64,000 nucleotides of DNA from Micavibrio sp. UBA6147 (GTDB lineage Bacteria > Pseudomonadota > Alphaproteobacteria > Micavibrionales > UBA1664). Location: positions 691,947-755,946 of the forward strand of contig DIUX01000002.1 of assembly GCA_002423185.1 (NCBI GenBank), written 5' to 3'. This document shows, one piece after another, positions 8,597 to 18,176 of this stretch; position 1 is the stretch's first letter; each line of letters begins with the position of its first letter. The position numbers and the translations under genes were made by a program. A model generated the notes under the pieces. The model did not search any database and was not told the origin of the DNA. It saw only the letters and a list, made by a program, of their open reading frames with translations.

Positions 8597-9307
8597 GTGC
8601 CGACTGATATTCTCATTTACGGAATAATCGCCGGATGTCTGGTTTTGTGGTTGCGCAGCCTCCTCGGCACCAAGCACGGGGACGAGCGCCAGCGCCCGAA
8701 TCCTTTTGACAAAACCGTAGAAGACAAAGAAAAATCGGCGTATTACCACGACCAAAACATGGCGGAAGACGACCTTGTGGAGAGTGGCGAAGAAAAAGCG
8801 CCGGCGCTGGATCCAAAAATCCTTAGCACCATCAACGATAAAAGCGTCGAAGACGGATTGTTCCAAATTTCGCTCGCCGACCGCGATTTTAACCTTGAGG
8901 GCTTTCTCGACAACGCCAAAGACGCCTTTGCCTTTATCGTCACGGCCTTTGCCGAAGGCGACCGGGCGACATTGCAAGATTTGCTGGCGCAGCAAGTTTA
9001 TGCTGCGTTTGAAGGGGCAATTACCGAGCGTGAAAAACGCGGCGAAACCATTGACCTTGATGTCCACGCAATCCGTGAAGCGGCGATCCGCAGAGCATGG
9101 GTTGACAAGAAAATGGCCTATGTCACCATTCGCTTTGTTGCGGCGGAAACCAGCATTACGCGCAACAAAGACGGCGAAATCATCGCCGGACACGAAGGCC
9201 GCGTCACTGAAAAGGTAGATGTATGGACATTCGGCCGGAACACGAGATCGGGTGACCCGCGTTGGTTCTTGCACGAAACGGCGGCGGATGAGGCCTCGTA
9301 TATATAA
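8597..9307 (+). CDS. Tim44-like domain membrane protein
   Basis: This is a bacterial Tim44-like protein of 236 residues. An N-terminal membrane anchor ('ILIYGIIAGCLVLWL') is followed by a charged linker and a C-terminal Tim44 domain from about residue 85, with 'FLDNAKDAFAFIVTAFAEGD', 'LLAQQVYAAFEGAI' and the closing 'VDVWTFGRNTRSGDPRWFL'. Bacterial homologues (TimA) lie beside secB and have been tied to inner-membrane protein biogenesis. The start is GTG at 8597, with AAAGGA about nine bases upstream. An ATG five bases earlier is out of frame and soon hits a stop. Its precise role is inferred only from family and neighbours. Confidence 0.9.
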   Translation: MPTDILIYGIIAGCLVLWLRSLLGTKHGDERQRPNPFDKTVEDKEKSAYYHDQNMAEDDLVESGEEKAPALDPKILSTINDKSVEDGLFQISLADRDFNLEGFLDNAKDAFAFIVTAFAEGDRATLQDLLAQQVYAAFEGAITEREKRGETIDLDVHAIREAAIRRAWVDKKMAYVTIRFVAAETSITRNKDGEIIAGHEGRVTEKVDVWTFGRNTRSGDPRWFLHETAADEASYI

Positions 9308-9384
9308 TCTATACCTACGTTTTATCTGAGTTTTTGATCCCGCGATCCGTTCATCCGCGCTCTTCCTGCCCATAAGGTGTTTTT

Positions 9385-10707
9385 ATGTTTCATCACCATA
9401 TTCAAGACCGGCTTATCCGTTTCTTAGAGCATGATTTTTCTGCCTCGCCGCGGATAATCCGCTCGGGCGCTGGCGCATTCAAGGTGTTTTACGCCGTTGC
9501 GCGCGACCTTGCCGATGGGAACTTATCGTTGCGGGCGATGAGCTTGGTGTACACAACGCTCATCACCCTTGTGCCGCTCTTGGCGATTTCGTTTTCGGTG
9601 CTGAAGGGGTTTGGCGTTCATAACCAGATTGAGCCGTGGTTGCTCGGCTATCTCGCGCCGCTTGGTGAAAAGGCGCACGACATCACGACCAATATTATTG
9701 CGTTCGTTGACAATATCAAGGTCGGGGTTCTTGGCGCACTCGGTGTTTTCTTACTGATCTACAGTGTCATTGCCCTGATGCAAAAAATAGAGCGCGCCTT
9801 TAACTTTATCTGGCGCGTGTCCAAGAGCCGGACGCTGGCGCGGCGATTCAGTGATTACCTTAGTGTTCTCCTCTTCGGCCCGTTTTTGATTTTCCTGTCC
9901 GCCGGTTTGACGGCAACGGCACGCAGCACCGATTTTCTGGCGCATTTCACAAGCGTGCCCGGCGTTGAATCGACCCTGTCCTTTCTGTCGGTCTTTGTGC
10001 CCTATGTTATTTTGGCAGCGGGGTTTTCATTCTTTTACGTCTATATGCCCAACACCCGCGTCAAGGCGGGGCCGGCCTTGGCGGGCGGGTTGTTTGCCGC
10101 CTTGTTGTGGAAGGTGATGGGCTGGATTTTTACAAACGTGATTGCGGCCTCGGCAACCTATGTTGCGGTCTATGCGGCCTTTGCGACGCTCATTGTCTTC
10201 ATGGTGTGGGTGTATTTAAGCTGGCTGGTCATTTTGATGGGCGCGAATATATCGTTTTATATCCAGCACCCCAAATATGTGCGCGTTGCGCGGCGGGATA
10301 TTGTGTTGTCCAGCCGGATGCGACTAGACCTTGGCCTGTCTATTGTCGAGGCCCTGACCCACGCCCAGTATGACGACCAAAAGGGGCTGGACGCGGACAC
10401 GCTGAGCGGCCGTTTCCACGTTCCCGTTATCGCGGTTCAACATATGATGGAGGCTTTGGAACGGGGCAATGTGCTGGCGCAAGGCGCATCGGACAAACAA
10501 AGCCTGTACTATCCCGCCCGCCCGCTTGACCAAATCACGGTTGGCGAGGTTCTGGAGGCAATCAACAGCGCTTCCGAACAAGACGGCATGACGCATGAGC
10601 GCCTGATTGTGGCGCCGCAGACACAAGATTTGTTGAAGGCGTTAAGAGTGTCCATGAAAGAACATACGGATAAAACCGTCAAAGCCGTTTTTGGGCCCGC
10701 GCAATAA
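9385..10707 (+). CDS. YihY/BrkB-family inner-membrane protein (UPF0761)
   Basis: This polytopic membrane protein has 440 residues. The first 300 match the YihY/BrkB family, with 'LSLRAMSLVYTTLITLVPLLAISFSVLKGFG', then helices near residues 105-130, 160-180, 200-220, 235-255 and 265-295, including 'YVAVYAAFATLIVFMVWVYLSW'. The last 150 residues are soluble and look like a winged-helix segment ('DADTLSGRFHVPVIAVQHMMEAL'). This tail is common in proteobacterial members. The family was once called ribonuclease BN in error. A transport role is suspected but unproved. The gene converges on lolA. Confidence 0.9.
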   Translation: MFHHHIQDRLIRFLEHDFSASPRIIRSGAGAFKVFYAVARDLADGNLSLRAMSLVYTTLITLVPLLAISFSVLKGFGVHNQIEPWLLGYLAPLGEKAHDITTNIIAFVDNIKVGVLGALGVFLLIYSVIALMQKIERAFNFIWRVSKSRTLARRFSDYLSVLLFGPFLIFLSAGLTATARSTDFLAHFTSVPGVESTLSFLSVFVPYVILAAGFSFFYVYMPNTRVKAGPALAGGLFAALLWKVMGWIFTNVIAASATYVAVYAAFATLIVFMVWVYLSWLVILMGANISFYIQHPKYVRVARRDIVLSSRMRLDLGLSIVEALTHAQYDDQKGLDADTLSGRFHVPVIAVQHMMEALERGNVLAQGASDKQSLYYPARPLDQITVGEVLEAINSASEQDGMTHERLIVAPQTQDLLKALRVSMKEHTDKTVKAVFGPAQ

Positions 10708-10713
10708 AAAGCC

Positions 10714-11370
10714 TTAGTTGTTAAACCGCCCGCCTTTTCCTTCATGCGGATCGACAAAGCGGAACAAGGCGCCTGCCAAAGCCATGTCGCGTTGAAGGTC
10801 AATCAAACGGATTTCTGTGGTGCTGCCTTGGGCATCGACAATCATCCACTGGGACAGCGCAAAAGGCGTCTTGGTAAAATCAAGAATAATTTTCCCTGCA
10901 TACGGGTCGTCACGCTGGACAAGAATCAAGCGGAAAATATCTTTTTCGTGTCTGGTTTCTTCGACAATCAGGTCTGACCGATCGCTGCCGAGATCCAAAG
11001 ACGCCCGCAAAATAAAATCGGCGAGGGTTTGCCCAATCGGCGCGTTGCTCATCTCGCGCATTTCACCGTCATAGAAATAGATGAAAATCCCGTCGGCGAC
11101 GATAAAATCTTCAATCGGGGCGTCATATTCAAACCGCAAGCGTCCGGGGCGTCTGAGATAGAAGTTACCCGTCATTTGTTTTCCGTCGGCGGCGGTCTGG
11201 ATAAACCGCGCTTGCGCGGTTTCAAGTCCATTCAGCCAGTCTTGCGCGGTTTTGATGAACGGGTCATTCGCGGCGGCGGGAGCGGCGGAAAAAACCCAGC
11301 ATAAAACGGCAAAAAGACAGGCCATCGGCAAAAAATTGCGGGTGCGGGCTGTTAGTCTGGCTGTGCTCAT
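10714..11370 (-). CDS. lolA: outer-membrane lipoprotein carrier LolA-like protein
   Basis: This is a periplasmic carrier that takes lipoproteins from LolCDE to LolB or the outer membrane. The chosen ATG at 11370 gives a clear signal peptide ending at 'APAAA|NDPF', while an upstream in-frame start would put 27 odd residues before it. The mature part has 'LNGLETAQARFIQTA', 'GNFYLRRPGRLRFEYDAP', 'IVADGIFIYFYDG' and 'LTKTPF'-like strands, the LolA pattern, over 218 residues in total. In many alphaproteobacteria lolA lies directly after ftsK. Here two unrelated genes separate them. Confidence 0.9.
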   Translation of the reverse strand: MSTARLTARTRNFLPMACLFAVLCWVFSAAPAAANDPFIKTAQDWLNGLETAQARFIQTAADGKQMTGNFYLRRPGRLRFEYDAPIEDFIVADGIFIYFYDGEMREMSNAPIGQTLADFILRASLDLGSDRSDLIVEETRHEKDIFRLILVQRDDPYAGKIILDFTKTPFALSQWMIVDAQGSTTEIRLIDLQRDMALAGALFRFVDPHEGKGGRFNN

Positions 11371-11480
11371 GGGGCGGGCTTTCCTTCGGTTAAAACAAGA
11401 TGGGATGTTAAAGCGGGCGCCAAAAGCACCTTCCTTCGTTTTATACCGCAATTATGGTCTTGGAAAGGCGAAATCGGGGC

Positions 11481-12110
11481 TTAAAGCCCAAAGCGCTGCT
11501 GAAGGGTTTTCAAAGCCCGTGCATCATCCAGCGCTTCAAACAGGCCTTTTTTGGCGGCACGGGCGCGGCGAAGGGGGGCGTGGTTTCCGTGGGGATAGGC
11601 GGCGTTAAAGTCGAGCCCGTGCTGGCGATAATGCGGGTCATCGGCAAATCGTCCGATGCGGTTCAGGGTCTGACGCTGGGCGGGTGTGGGGCGGATCATC
11701 TCATGCGCGGGCGCCATGTACCATCGGTTTTGGTCGATTTTAATCCATCCTTCCAATTCCACATCGCGCACATTGCGCCCCAAAATCATCATCACGTGCT
11801 CATGCGCCCCGAACCCACAGCCATAGAGCAAGCCACCCCGATCAATCCATCCGTTTTCAATCGTGTCGCGCAAATCATCCGCCCAATCAAGGTCTTCGAT
11901 TTGGCCGGCCGCGAGAAAATTGAAATTGCGGGTCAAGGTTGCGGCGTCTTGCGAAACCGCAATCGTGGAGGTCTTGCGGCGGTCATAGGGAGTCCAAACG
12001 GCCTTTGCGCCGCCTTGGTGGGCGTCTGCGGGCACGGCGGCAATCTCGGCATATAAAGACGAAAAGCAAGCGCCGTCTTGGTTTGGTTTGTGGCGGGCGA
12101 ATAAAGACAT
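11481..12110 (-). CDS. hypothetical protein, 209 aa
   Basis: I do not recognise this 209-residue protein. It is soluble and rich in Asp, Arg, His and Trp. Notable segments are 'AVWTPYDRRKTSTIAVSQ', 'GGLLYGCGFGAHEHVMMILG', 'EGWIKIDQNRWYMAPAHEM' and 'IGRFADDPHYRQHG'. The His-rich patch at about residues 98-105 could bind metal, but no known motif is visible. It lies on the same strand as lolA, 110 bases upstream, and diverges from the next membrane protein. It is part of the insertion between lolA and ftsK. Confidence 0.62.
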   Translation of the reverse strand: MSLFARHKPNQDGACFSSLYAEIAAVPADAHQGGAKAVWTPYDRRKTSTIAVSQDAATLTRNFNFLAAGQIEDLDWADDLRDTIENGWIDRGGLLYGCGFGAHEHVMMILGRNVRDVELEGWIKIDQNRWYMAPAHEMIRPTPAQRQTLNRIGRFADDPHYRQHGLDFNAAYPHGNHAPLRRARAAKKGLFEALDDARALKTLQQRFGL

Positions 12111-12239
12111 GGTTTTCTCGCGAGCTTAATATTGCGCACAACGCCCCGCCAGAATAAAACAAAACAAGTATTATGTCAAAAAATTGACACTGTGCCGGAA
12201 TCCTACTATAAAAACTCCTTCACCGAGGAAACACACATC

Positions 12240-13124
12240 ATGGCCGATAAAGAACACGACAATCCCGCAAACAAGCGCCTTGGAACCCGCTTTAAAAAAG
12301 CGATTCAAAGCGGCGAAGACGGAAAAACCATTCCGCGCATCTATCGCGAGGAAGTCGCAAGGCGAATGGTGACAAGGGAAGCTCTTTATTACATGGCCAT
12401 GGGGCCGCTCCTTGCGATAAATGTCGGCCTTCTTGTCGGAACTTTACAATATGCGACAAGCGACCAAACAAAACCGGTGGATGCGATTTATGGCGTATCC
12501 AGCGCCGAAGGGCTACAAAACGGGCAGGCAAGTTACCAAGCCTTGCGGGTGAACGGCCGCAATTTACTGGTTATCAATGCCCCCGTGGGCGGCGAAGACC
12601 GGTACTCGGTTTATACATTCGATGAGGATGGAGAATTTCACTATGTGCAGAGTGAGTCTGCCGCGCTGGGGCATTTGCACGAAATTCAAACCGCACTGCG
12701 CCAGCAAATCACCGCGATGGAGCGCGGTGAAAGAACGGGCACGCGCAGCGCGGTAGATTTTTTAACGGTGAACGGCTTATCCGACCTTCACCTTGAAGAA
12801 GGCGATGTCTTTGAGCGCCAGTATCGCGGCATGAGCGTGAGTGAAGATGCAAACAGATCCTACGCCGCACATCTCACCAACACGTCAACCCATGTTCAAA
12901 CCGCCTTAACCGACATTTTGAATGGTACCGGATACGGCGAAGGCGCAACGATTGCCGCAGGCTTACGGGACTATGAATCGGGAGGCGATTATGAATCGCA
13001 CGCAGCGATGAACGGGCTTAAAGCCTATTTGGCGCTTTTGCTGGCAACGCCGCTCTTGCTCGCCGGTAACGCAACCCGCCGCCGTGTTCGTGAGGCAAAA
13101 ACCGACCATAAAAAACCATCATAG
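12240..13124 (+). CDS. two-helix membrane protein, unknown function
   Basis: This 294-residue protein starts at the ATG at 12240, preceded by GAGGAAA at good spacing. A longer open frame begins at 12132 but lacks a comparable site. It has a charged cytoplasmic N-terminus, a membrane helix near residues 52-72 ('AMGPLLAINVGLLVGTLQYA'), a domain of about 190 residues probably in the periplasm, a second helix near 262-280 ('YLALLLATPLLLAG'), and a basic tail. No known domain was recognised. It sits between ftsK and the unknown gene that diverges from it, as part of the lolA-ftsK insertion. Confidence 0.68.
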   Translation: MADKEHDNPANKRLGTRFKKAIQSGEDGKTIPRIYREEVARRMVTREALYYMAMGPLLAINVGLLVGTLQYATSDQTKPVDAIYGVSSAEGLQNGQASYQALRVNGRNLLVINAPVGGEDRYSVYTFDEDGEFHYVQSESAALGHLHEIQTALRQQITAMERGERTGTRSAVDFLTVNGLSDLHLEEGDVFERQYRGMSVSEDANRSYAAHLTNTSTHVQTALTDILNGTGYGEGATIAAGLRDYESGGDYESHAAMNGLKAYLALLLATPLLLAGNATRRRVREAKTDHKKPS

Positions 13125-13145
13125 CGCCCGAAAGCGGGGCAATGC

Positions 13146-15611
13146 TTATGCCGCGCCGCGGCTGTGGTCGGTAATGAGGACTTCACGCTTGCCGACATGG
13201 TTGGCCTGCCCGACAACGCCTTGTTTTTCCATTTCCTCAATAATCCGCGCGGCGCGGTTATATCCGATTTGGAGGTGGCGCTGGATAAAGCTGGTGGAGG
13301 CTTTGCCTTCGCGGGCGACAAGGGCGACGGCTTGGTCGTACAGATCGTCGACGCCTGATCCGCCGCTTTCTCCGTCACCGCCGAATAATCCCATCATGCC
13401 GCCGTCTTCGCCCTCGGTCACGTCATCAAGATAAGACGGCTCGCCCTGTGCTTTGAGGTGCCGAACAACGTGTTCGACTTCTTCATCGGCCACAAACGGG
13501 CCGTGAACGCGCTGGATTTTACCGCCGGACGCCATGTATAACATGTCGCCCATGCCCAAAAGCTGTTCCGCTCCGCTGTCGCCGAGGATGGTGCGGCTGT
13601 CGAATTTGCTGGTGACTTGGAAACTGATCCGTGTCGGGAAGTTGGCCTTGATAACACCGGTGATGACGTCAACCGATGGGCGCTGTGTCGCCATGATAAG
13701 GTGAATGCCGGCCGCCCGCGCCATCTGGGCAAGGCGCTGGATGGCGTTTTCAACGTCTTTGCCGGCAACCAACATAAGGTCGGCAAATTCATCAACGACA
13801 ACAACGATGTACGGAAGTTCGCGCAGCTCAATCGCCTCTTCTTCGAAAACCGGCTTGCCGGATTCGGGGTCAAACCCTGTTTGAACCTTGCGGGTGAGGA
13901 CTTCACCCTTGGCGAGGGCTTCGTTGATGCGCTGGTTATACCCGTCAATATTGCGCACTCCGAATTTGGACATGGATCTGTAGCGGTTTTCCATTTCCTG
14001 CACCGCCCATTTCAAGGCAACAACGGCGCGGCCGGGGTCGGTCACGACGGGGCTCAGCAAATGCGGAATATCGTCATAGACCGAGAGCTCGAGCATCTTC
14101 GGGTCAATCATAATCATCCGGCATTTTTCGGGCGGCAAGCGGTAAACAAGCGACAAAATCATCGTGTTGATTCCGACCGATTTCCCCGACCCCGTTGTTC
14201 CGGCGACCAAAAGATGGGGCATTTTCGCAAGGTCGGCCACCACGGGCTCGCCGCCAATATCCTTGCCCAGAATAAGCGGTAATTTGGCGGTGGTTTTGTC
14301 GTATTCGCGGGTTTCGAGGAGGCTGCGGATATAGACAATCTGGCGCTTTTGGTTCGGAATCTCGATGCCGATCACATTGCGCCCCGGCACCACGGCGGCA
14401 CGAACGGAAACGGCGGACATGGAACGCGCAATATCATCGGCAAGGCCGATCACGCGCGATGATTTCACACCGGCGGCGGGTTCAAATTCATAAAGGGTCA
14501 CAACGGGGCCGGGGCGAATTTTGACGATCTCACCCTCAACATTAAAGTCGATCAAAACTTGTTGCAGTAAGTCGGCATTGCGTTGAAGGGCTTTTTCGTC
14601 AAGCTCCAACGCCACATCCTGTTCCTTCGGTTGTTGCATAATGTCGATGGGCGGAAATTCCCAATCGCCGAAATCGGTGAAGGAGAGGCTCTTTTGACGC
14701 GCGGGGGCTGCTTCTTGTGCGGCCTTTTTGGGGACAATAATTTCGGCGTCCTTGCGCGGGCTTGTGGATGCGGCTGGGGCGGCGACAGGGCTACTCATCG
14801 CGGACGTGTTGTCGGCGGCGTGTTCTGCGCGCTGTGCGGGCGCGATATCAATGATTGGTGCTTTGGGGGCGGTTTTTGTCCGCGGTTTGTCGGCAAACAA
14901 GTCCTGATCGCCTTGTCCGCCAAGGCGGTCATAGCGGTGCAACCATTGCATGGCCCCATGTGCCGCCGCCACAACCCCCATCATCGCCCGCGCGGCGACG
15001 GCAAGAATTTTGCGTCCGAAGGCCGCCCAAGCCGCCCGCGAAAACCCGAGTGATACACAATATACAACAATCCCCAAAAGGGCGGCAAGTGCCGCAACAA
15101 CACTCAAGGACCAGCCCCCGATCAAGGTGGCAAGCGGCGCCGAAACGGCATTCAGGCCAACGCCGCCCAGCGCCCCGCCCCATACCAAAATCTGGTCGGG
15201 CTGGCTGACCGGAATGCGGGCAAGGCCAAGGCAAATCAAAACAACACCGGTCAAGGCACACCCGACACGAACGGCCAGCGCAGGGGTTGCGGGGCGGCGG
15301 CGGAGCAAACGATACCCCCACACAAGCGGCGCAAAGCCGAGCAAAACACTCGCATAGCCAAGGGTCTGCACCATTAAATCGGCCAAATAAGAGCCAATAA
15401 ACCCACCCTTATTGGTAGGATTCGCGGCATCCCCCGCAATGGTGTTAAGCGAAGGGTCGCCAGCGTGATAGCTCAAGACACACAGAATCCAATACAAAGA
15501 CGCTGCCATAAGCGTCAAGGCAAACCCATCAATCAAGCGGCGGGCAAGAAAGGATTTCATGCTCTCGGGGAGTAAATGTCTTTTTTCTTTTTTTGTGGCG
15601 TATCTGGACAT
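13146..15611 (-). CDS. ftsK: DNA translocase FtsK
   Basis: This is a septal DNA pump that clears and aligns chromosome termini at division. From the ATG at 15611 it has 821 residues. Four or five membrane helices fill the first 200 residues, followed by a short Ala/Pro/Lys linker. The motor has Walker A 'GTTGSGKS' at about 471-478 and Walker B 'VVVVDEFADLM'. A C-terminal winged-helix gamma domain ('AVALVAREGKASTSFIQRHL', 'YNRAARIIEEMEKQGVV') should read KOPS. The frame is open 156 bases further upstream, and a second possible start lies at 15560, so the exact N-terminus is uncertain. The linker is short compared with E. coli. Confidence 0.95.
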   Translation of the reverse strand: MSRYATKKEKRHLLPESMKSFLARRLIDGFALTLMAASLYWILCVLSYHAGDPSLNTIAGDAANPTNKGGFIGSYLADLMVQTLGYASVLLGFAPLVWGYRLLRRRPATPALAVRVGCALTGVVLICLGLARIPVSQPDQILVWGGALGGVGLNAVSAPLATLIGGWSLSVVAALAALLGIVVYCVSLGFSRAAWAAFGRKILAVAARAMMGVVAAAHGAMQWLHRYDRLGGQGDQDLFADKPRTKTAPKAPIIDIAPAQRAEHAADNTSAMSSPVAAPAASTSPRKDAEIIVPKKAAQEAAPARQKSLSFTDFGDWEFPPIDIMQQPKEQDVALELDEKALQRNADLLQQVLIDFNVEGEIVKIRPGPVVTLYEFEPAAGVKSSRVIGLADDIARSMSAVSVRAAVVPGRNVIGIEIPNQKRQIVYIRSLLETREYDKTTAKLPLILGKDIGGEPVVADLAKMPHLLVAGTTGSGKSVGINTMILSLVYRLPPEKCRMIMIDPKMLELSVYDDIPHLLSPVVTDPGRAVVALKWAVQEMENRYRSMSKFGVRNIDGYNQRINEALAKGEVLTRKVQTGFDPESGKPVFEEEAIELRELPYIVVVVDEFADLMLVAGKDVENAIQRLAQMARAAGIHLIMATQRPSVDVITGVIKANFPTRISFQVTSKFDSRTILGDSGAEQLLGMGDMLYMASGGKIQRVHGPFVADEEVEHVVRHLKAQGEPSYLDDVTEGEDGGMMGLFGGDGESGGSGVDDLYDQAVALVAREGKASTSFIQRHLQIGYNRAARIIEEMEKQGVVGQANHVGKREVLITDHSRGAA

Positions 15612-15980
15612 GGCGGGCTTCAAAATGATGGTTGAACAAAGATCATGCGGCTGAGGGTGGCACGAAGGGGATATGAAAGCCCAAAGCGGGCAGAGAATGG
15701 GCGGAAACAGAGCGGCGTGCAGGCGCATAAAGAGCGATATATCGAAAATCGAACACCCATTATACACCAGTTTTTTCCCATCTTCAAAATAAACACGCGA
15801 ATTTTTCGGAAAATGAAAAATTAACCTTTCGTTAAGACTCTCGGCCCCAGAATGGGGGTAACAAAGACATGATTCGACCGGATCATGACCATCAAGAAAA
15901 GAAAACAGCAGGTTTAAAGACGCTCACCGCCGCGCAACAGCAAGCGCGCCGTGGCAACAACAACAGGACAGGAGGACTCA
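15612..15980. other. ftsK upstream intergenic region
   Basis: About 370 bases lie between ftsK and the small gene at 15981. The stretch 15768-15845 is A+T-rich, a likely site for divergent promoters. GGCCCCAGAATGGGGG near 15843-15856 is a short hairpin. A 41-codon frame opens at ATG 15869 and overlaps the next start; I do not call it a gene. No RNA gene or repeat is seen. Confidence 0.4.
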
Positions 15981-16331
15981 ATGACACGACATGACGCCGC
16001 CGCCCGACAATCATCCCCCCTTGCCACCCCCCGTTCGGGGTCAAGCGACCCCGCCGATAAGACCGGCTATGCGATTTATACTTTTGAACGCGATCTTGCC
16101 GGCCTCTCCCCGAAATGGGACTTACACGCAACGGCCGAAAATCAGGATTCTGCCATTCTTCATGCCCGTATGCTGGCGCTTCAACCACAATTTGTGAAGG
16201 TTCAGGTTCAAAAAATCGCCCAAGACCCAAAAACGGGCGAAAAAACATCAAAAACAATCAAGATATTTCAAAAATCAACGGCTAGATCGCCGATTTCAAG
16301 CATAAAAAACTGGTTCTTGACCGTTTTATAG
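15981..16331 (+). CDS. small hypothetical protein, 116 aa
   Basis: This is a 116-residue protein of unknown function. The ATG at 15981 follows AGGAGG at ideal distance. An earlier in-frame ATG at 15951 has no such site. The first 30 residues are Pro/Ser/Ala-rich and probably disordered. A compact domain follows, with 'GYAIYTFERDLAGLSPKWDL', 'AILHARMLALQPQFVKVQVQ' and a basic, amphipathic C-terminus. The pattern of alternating strands and one helix suggests a small alpha/beta fold, but I recognise no family. It converges on pheA with a gap of 32 bases. Confidence 0.66.
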   Translation: MTRHDAAARQSSPLATPRSGSSDPADKTGYAIYTFERDLAGLSPKWDLHATAENQDSAILHARMLALQPQFVKVQVQKIAQDPKTGEKTSKTIKIFQKSTARSPISSIKNWFLTVL

Positions 16332-16363
16332 GCAAAATTCCTCTAAAAATCGGCCATAGACCG

Positions 16364-17227
16364 TTATTCAACAACAATGCGGCTCCGGAACGGATGCGCG
16401 GGGTATGTTCCCGCAATCCGCACGTCTTTTGCAAAAAAGGTGAGTTCCTCTAGCGCTAGTGCCAGCCCCGCCTGCTCTGGGTGGCCGATAACCTCGCTGT
16501 AAAACCGCGCCGCGTTAAAATCCGGCCCGATATAGGATTCAAGTTTGGTCATGTTGACCCCGTTTGTGGCAAACCCGCCCAGCGCTTTGTACAGCGCCGC
16601 CGGAATGTTGCGAACTTCGAACACGAAACTGGTAATCAAACGGTCATAATCGCTCACGTCCATCGCGCGCGGCTCACGCGACAGGACGATAAAGCGCGTT
16701 GTGTTGGAATCCGCGTCTTGAATCCCGTCTTGCAAAATTTCCAGCCCATAAATCTCGGCAGCAAGGCGCGATGCGATGGCGGCTTGAGTTTTGTCGCCAT
16801 CGGCGGCAACTTTGGCGGCGGCACCGGCGGTATCGGCATAGACAAAGGGCTGGAGCCCCAAAGACCGGATCAGCTTGCGGCATTGAGGCAGGGCGTGAAC
16901 ATGGGAATGAACGCGCTTCAGCTCTTCTTTGCGCGCCCCCGGAACACCGAGCAAACAATGGTTGATCGGTTCAAAATGTTCACCGATGATGAACAGCCCG
17001 CTCTCGGGAATAAGGCGGTGAACATCGGCCACCCGCCCCGCCAATGTGTTGTCAATCGGGATCATGGCATAATCGGCCGAGCCGTCCTGCACCGCCAAAA
17101 ACGCATCGTCAAAGGAGGAACAAGGCATGCTCTGCATATCCGGAAAAACAGCGCGGCACGCAAGATCGGAAAATGCGCCGGGCGCCCCTTGAAATGCGAC
17201 ATAGTGTATCTTATTTGCGGTGGTCAT
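16364..17227 (-). CDS. pheA: prephenate dehydratase (monofunctional PheA)
   Basis: This enzyme converts prephenate to phenylpyruvate for phenylalanine synthesis. The catalytic domain has 'VAFQGAPGAFSDLA', 'YAMIPIDNTLAGRVADVHRL', 'SHVHALPQC' and the catalytic 'NTTRF' segment. A regulatory ACT domain begins near residue 195 ('TSFVFEVRNIPAALYKAL') with 'GVNMTKLESY', the phenylalanine-binding signature in slightly changed form. The ATG at 17227 gives 287 residues and starts the family consensus, with GAGGAG upstream. No chorismate mutase domain is fused. It diverges from the cytochrome c gene, a common alphaproteobacterial pairing. Confidence 0.95.
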   Translation of the reverse strand: MTTANKIHYVAFQGAPGAFSDLACRAVFPDMQSMPCSSFDDAFLAVQDGSADYAMIPIDNTLAGRVADVHRLIPESGLFIIGEHFEPINHCLLGVPGARKEELKRVHSHVHALPQCRKLIRSLGLQPFVYADTAGAAAKVAADGDKTQAAIASRLAAEIYGLEILQDGIQDADSNTTRFIVLSREPRAMDVSDYDRLITSFVFEVRNIPAALYKALGGFATNGVNMTKLESYIGPDFNAARFYSEVIGHPEQAGLALALEELTFFAKDVRIAGTYPAHPFRSRIVVE

Positions 17228-17398
17228 TGTTTTTTGTGTCTCCTCGGGACATAATAATAGGCGAAAATCAGGTTGCTTCGGCAAAGTGGCGCAACAGGAC
17301 TCTTGAAGTCGTATTAAAACCACTCTAAACTCTGCCGCGCAACGAAAAACTATTGTAAAATAGGCAACAACATAACAAAGCACTTAGGGTAAGCCGCG

Positions 17399-17977
17399 AT
17401 GGAATCAAACAAAATTTTTGCAGCCCTTCTTCTGGCGGGCATTATTGCAATGCTCTCGGGCTTTACAGCCAAGAAAATGGTCACAATCCATATGCCGGAG
17501 GAACCGTCCTACGTCATCGAAGTCGCCGAAACAACCGACGCCGCAGGCGGTGAGGTTGCCGAAGAAATCGACATTTTGTCGATGATTGCGGTCGGTGACG
17601 TTGCCAAGGGTGAAAAACTATCCAAGGCTTGCGCCGCATGTCACAGCTTTGAAAAAGGCGGCCCGAACCGCGTTGGCCCCAATTTGTGGGACATTGTGAA
17701 CGCAAAACATGCGCATTTGTCCGATTTTCCCTATTCCGAAGTCTTTGTCGGCATGAAAGACAAGACATGGACGTATGAAAACATCAGCGACTTCCTCGCC
17801 AAGCCAAAGCAATATGCGCCGGGGACGAAGATGAGCTATATCGGCATGAAAAAACCCGAAGACCGCGCCAATATTATTGCGTGGCTCCGTACACTGAGCG
17901 ACAGTCCTGCCGCCCTTCCTGAAGCAAAAGCCGCACCGGCCGAAGGGGCAACAGACGCACCAGCAGCCGCGGAATAA
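17399..17977 (+). CDS. membrane-anchored class I cytochrome c (CycM/c552-like)
   Basis: This is an electron carrier of 192 residues. An uncleaved N-terminal anchor (residues 7-23) is followed by an acidic Ala/Glu linker, the haem site C78-A-A-C81-H82, the 'RVGPNLWDIV' segment, and Met145 in 'PGTKMSYIGM' as axial ligand. 'ANIIAWLRTLSD' closes the fold. The Ala/Pro-rich tail is probably disordered. Anchored cytochromes of this type pass electrons from the bc1 complex to terminal oxidases in alphaproteobacteria. It has its own promoter region of about 170 bases shared with pheA and a terminator downstream. Confidence 0.93.
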   Translation: MESNKIFAALLLAGIIAMLSGFTAKKMVTIHMPEEPSYVIEVAETTDAAGGEVAEEIDILSMIAVGDVAKGEKLSKACAACHSFEKGGPNRVGPNLWDIVNAKHAHLSDFPYSEVFVGMKDKTWTYENISDFLAKPKQYAPGTKMSYIGMKKPEDRANIIAWLRTLSDSPAALPEAKAAPAEGATDAPAAAE

Positions 17978-18032
17978 CCGCAAAAGCCACCTATAAGCAG
18001 AGCGAATAGGAAGAGCAATACACAGTAAAAAC

Positions 18033-18062
18033 AAAGGGGCGCCGCCGAAGCGCCCTTTTTCT
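18033..18062 (+). terminator. intrinsic terminator after the cytochrome c gene
   Basis: The stem GGGGCGC / GCGCCC, with loop CGCCGAA, is followed by TTTTTC. It lies about 55 bases after the cytochrome c stop. Confidence 0.75.
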
Positions 18063-18176
18063 TGACCCGCCGCAAGGGCATATGGTAAATCTCGAACCCA
18101 TGTAGGGCGCTCGGCAGTCAGGGCGCTTGATAGGGCGGTTTGCCGTTGGGCGGAAAATAAAAGCAAAGAAATCATA

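Noticed and set aside
15869..15994. A 41-codon open frame on the plus strand upstream of the 116-residue protein
   Set aside because: It has a weak ribosome site, overlaps the next start, and shows no protein pattern; it could be chance.
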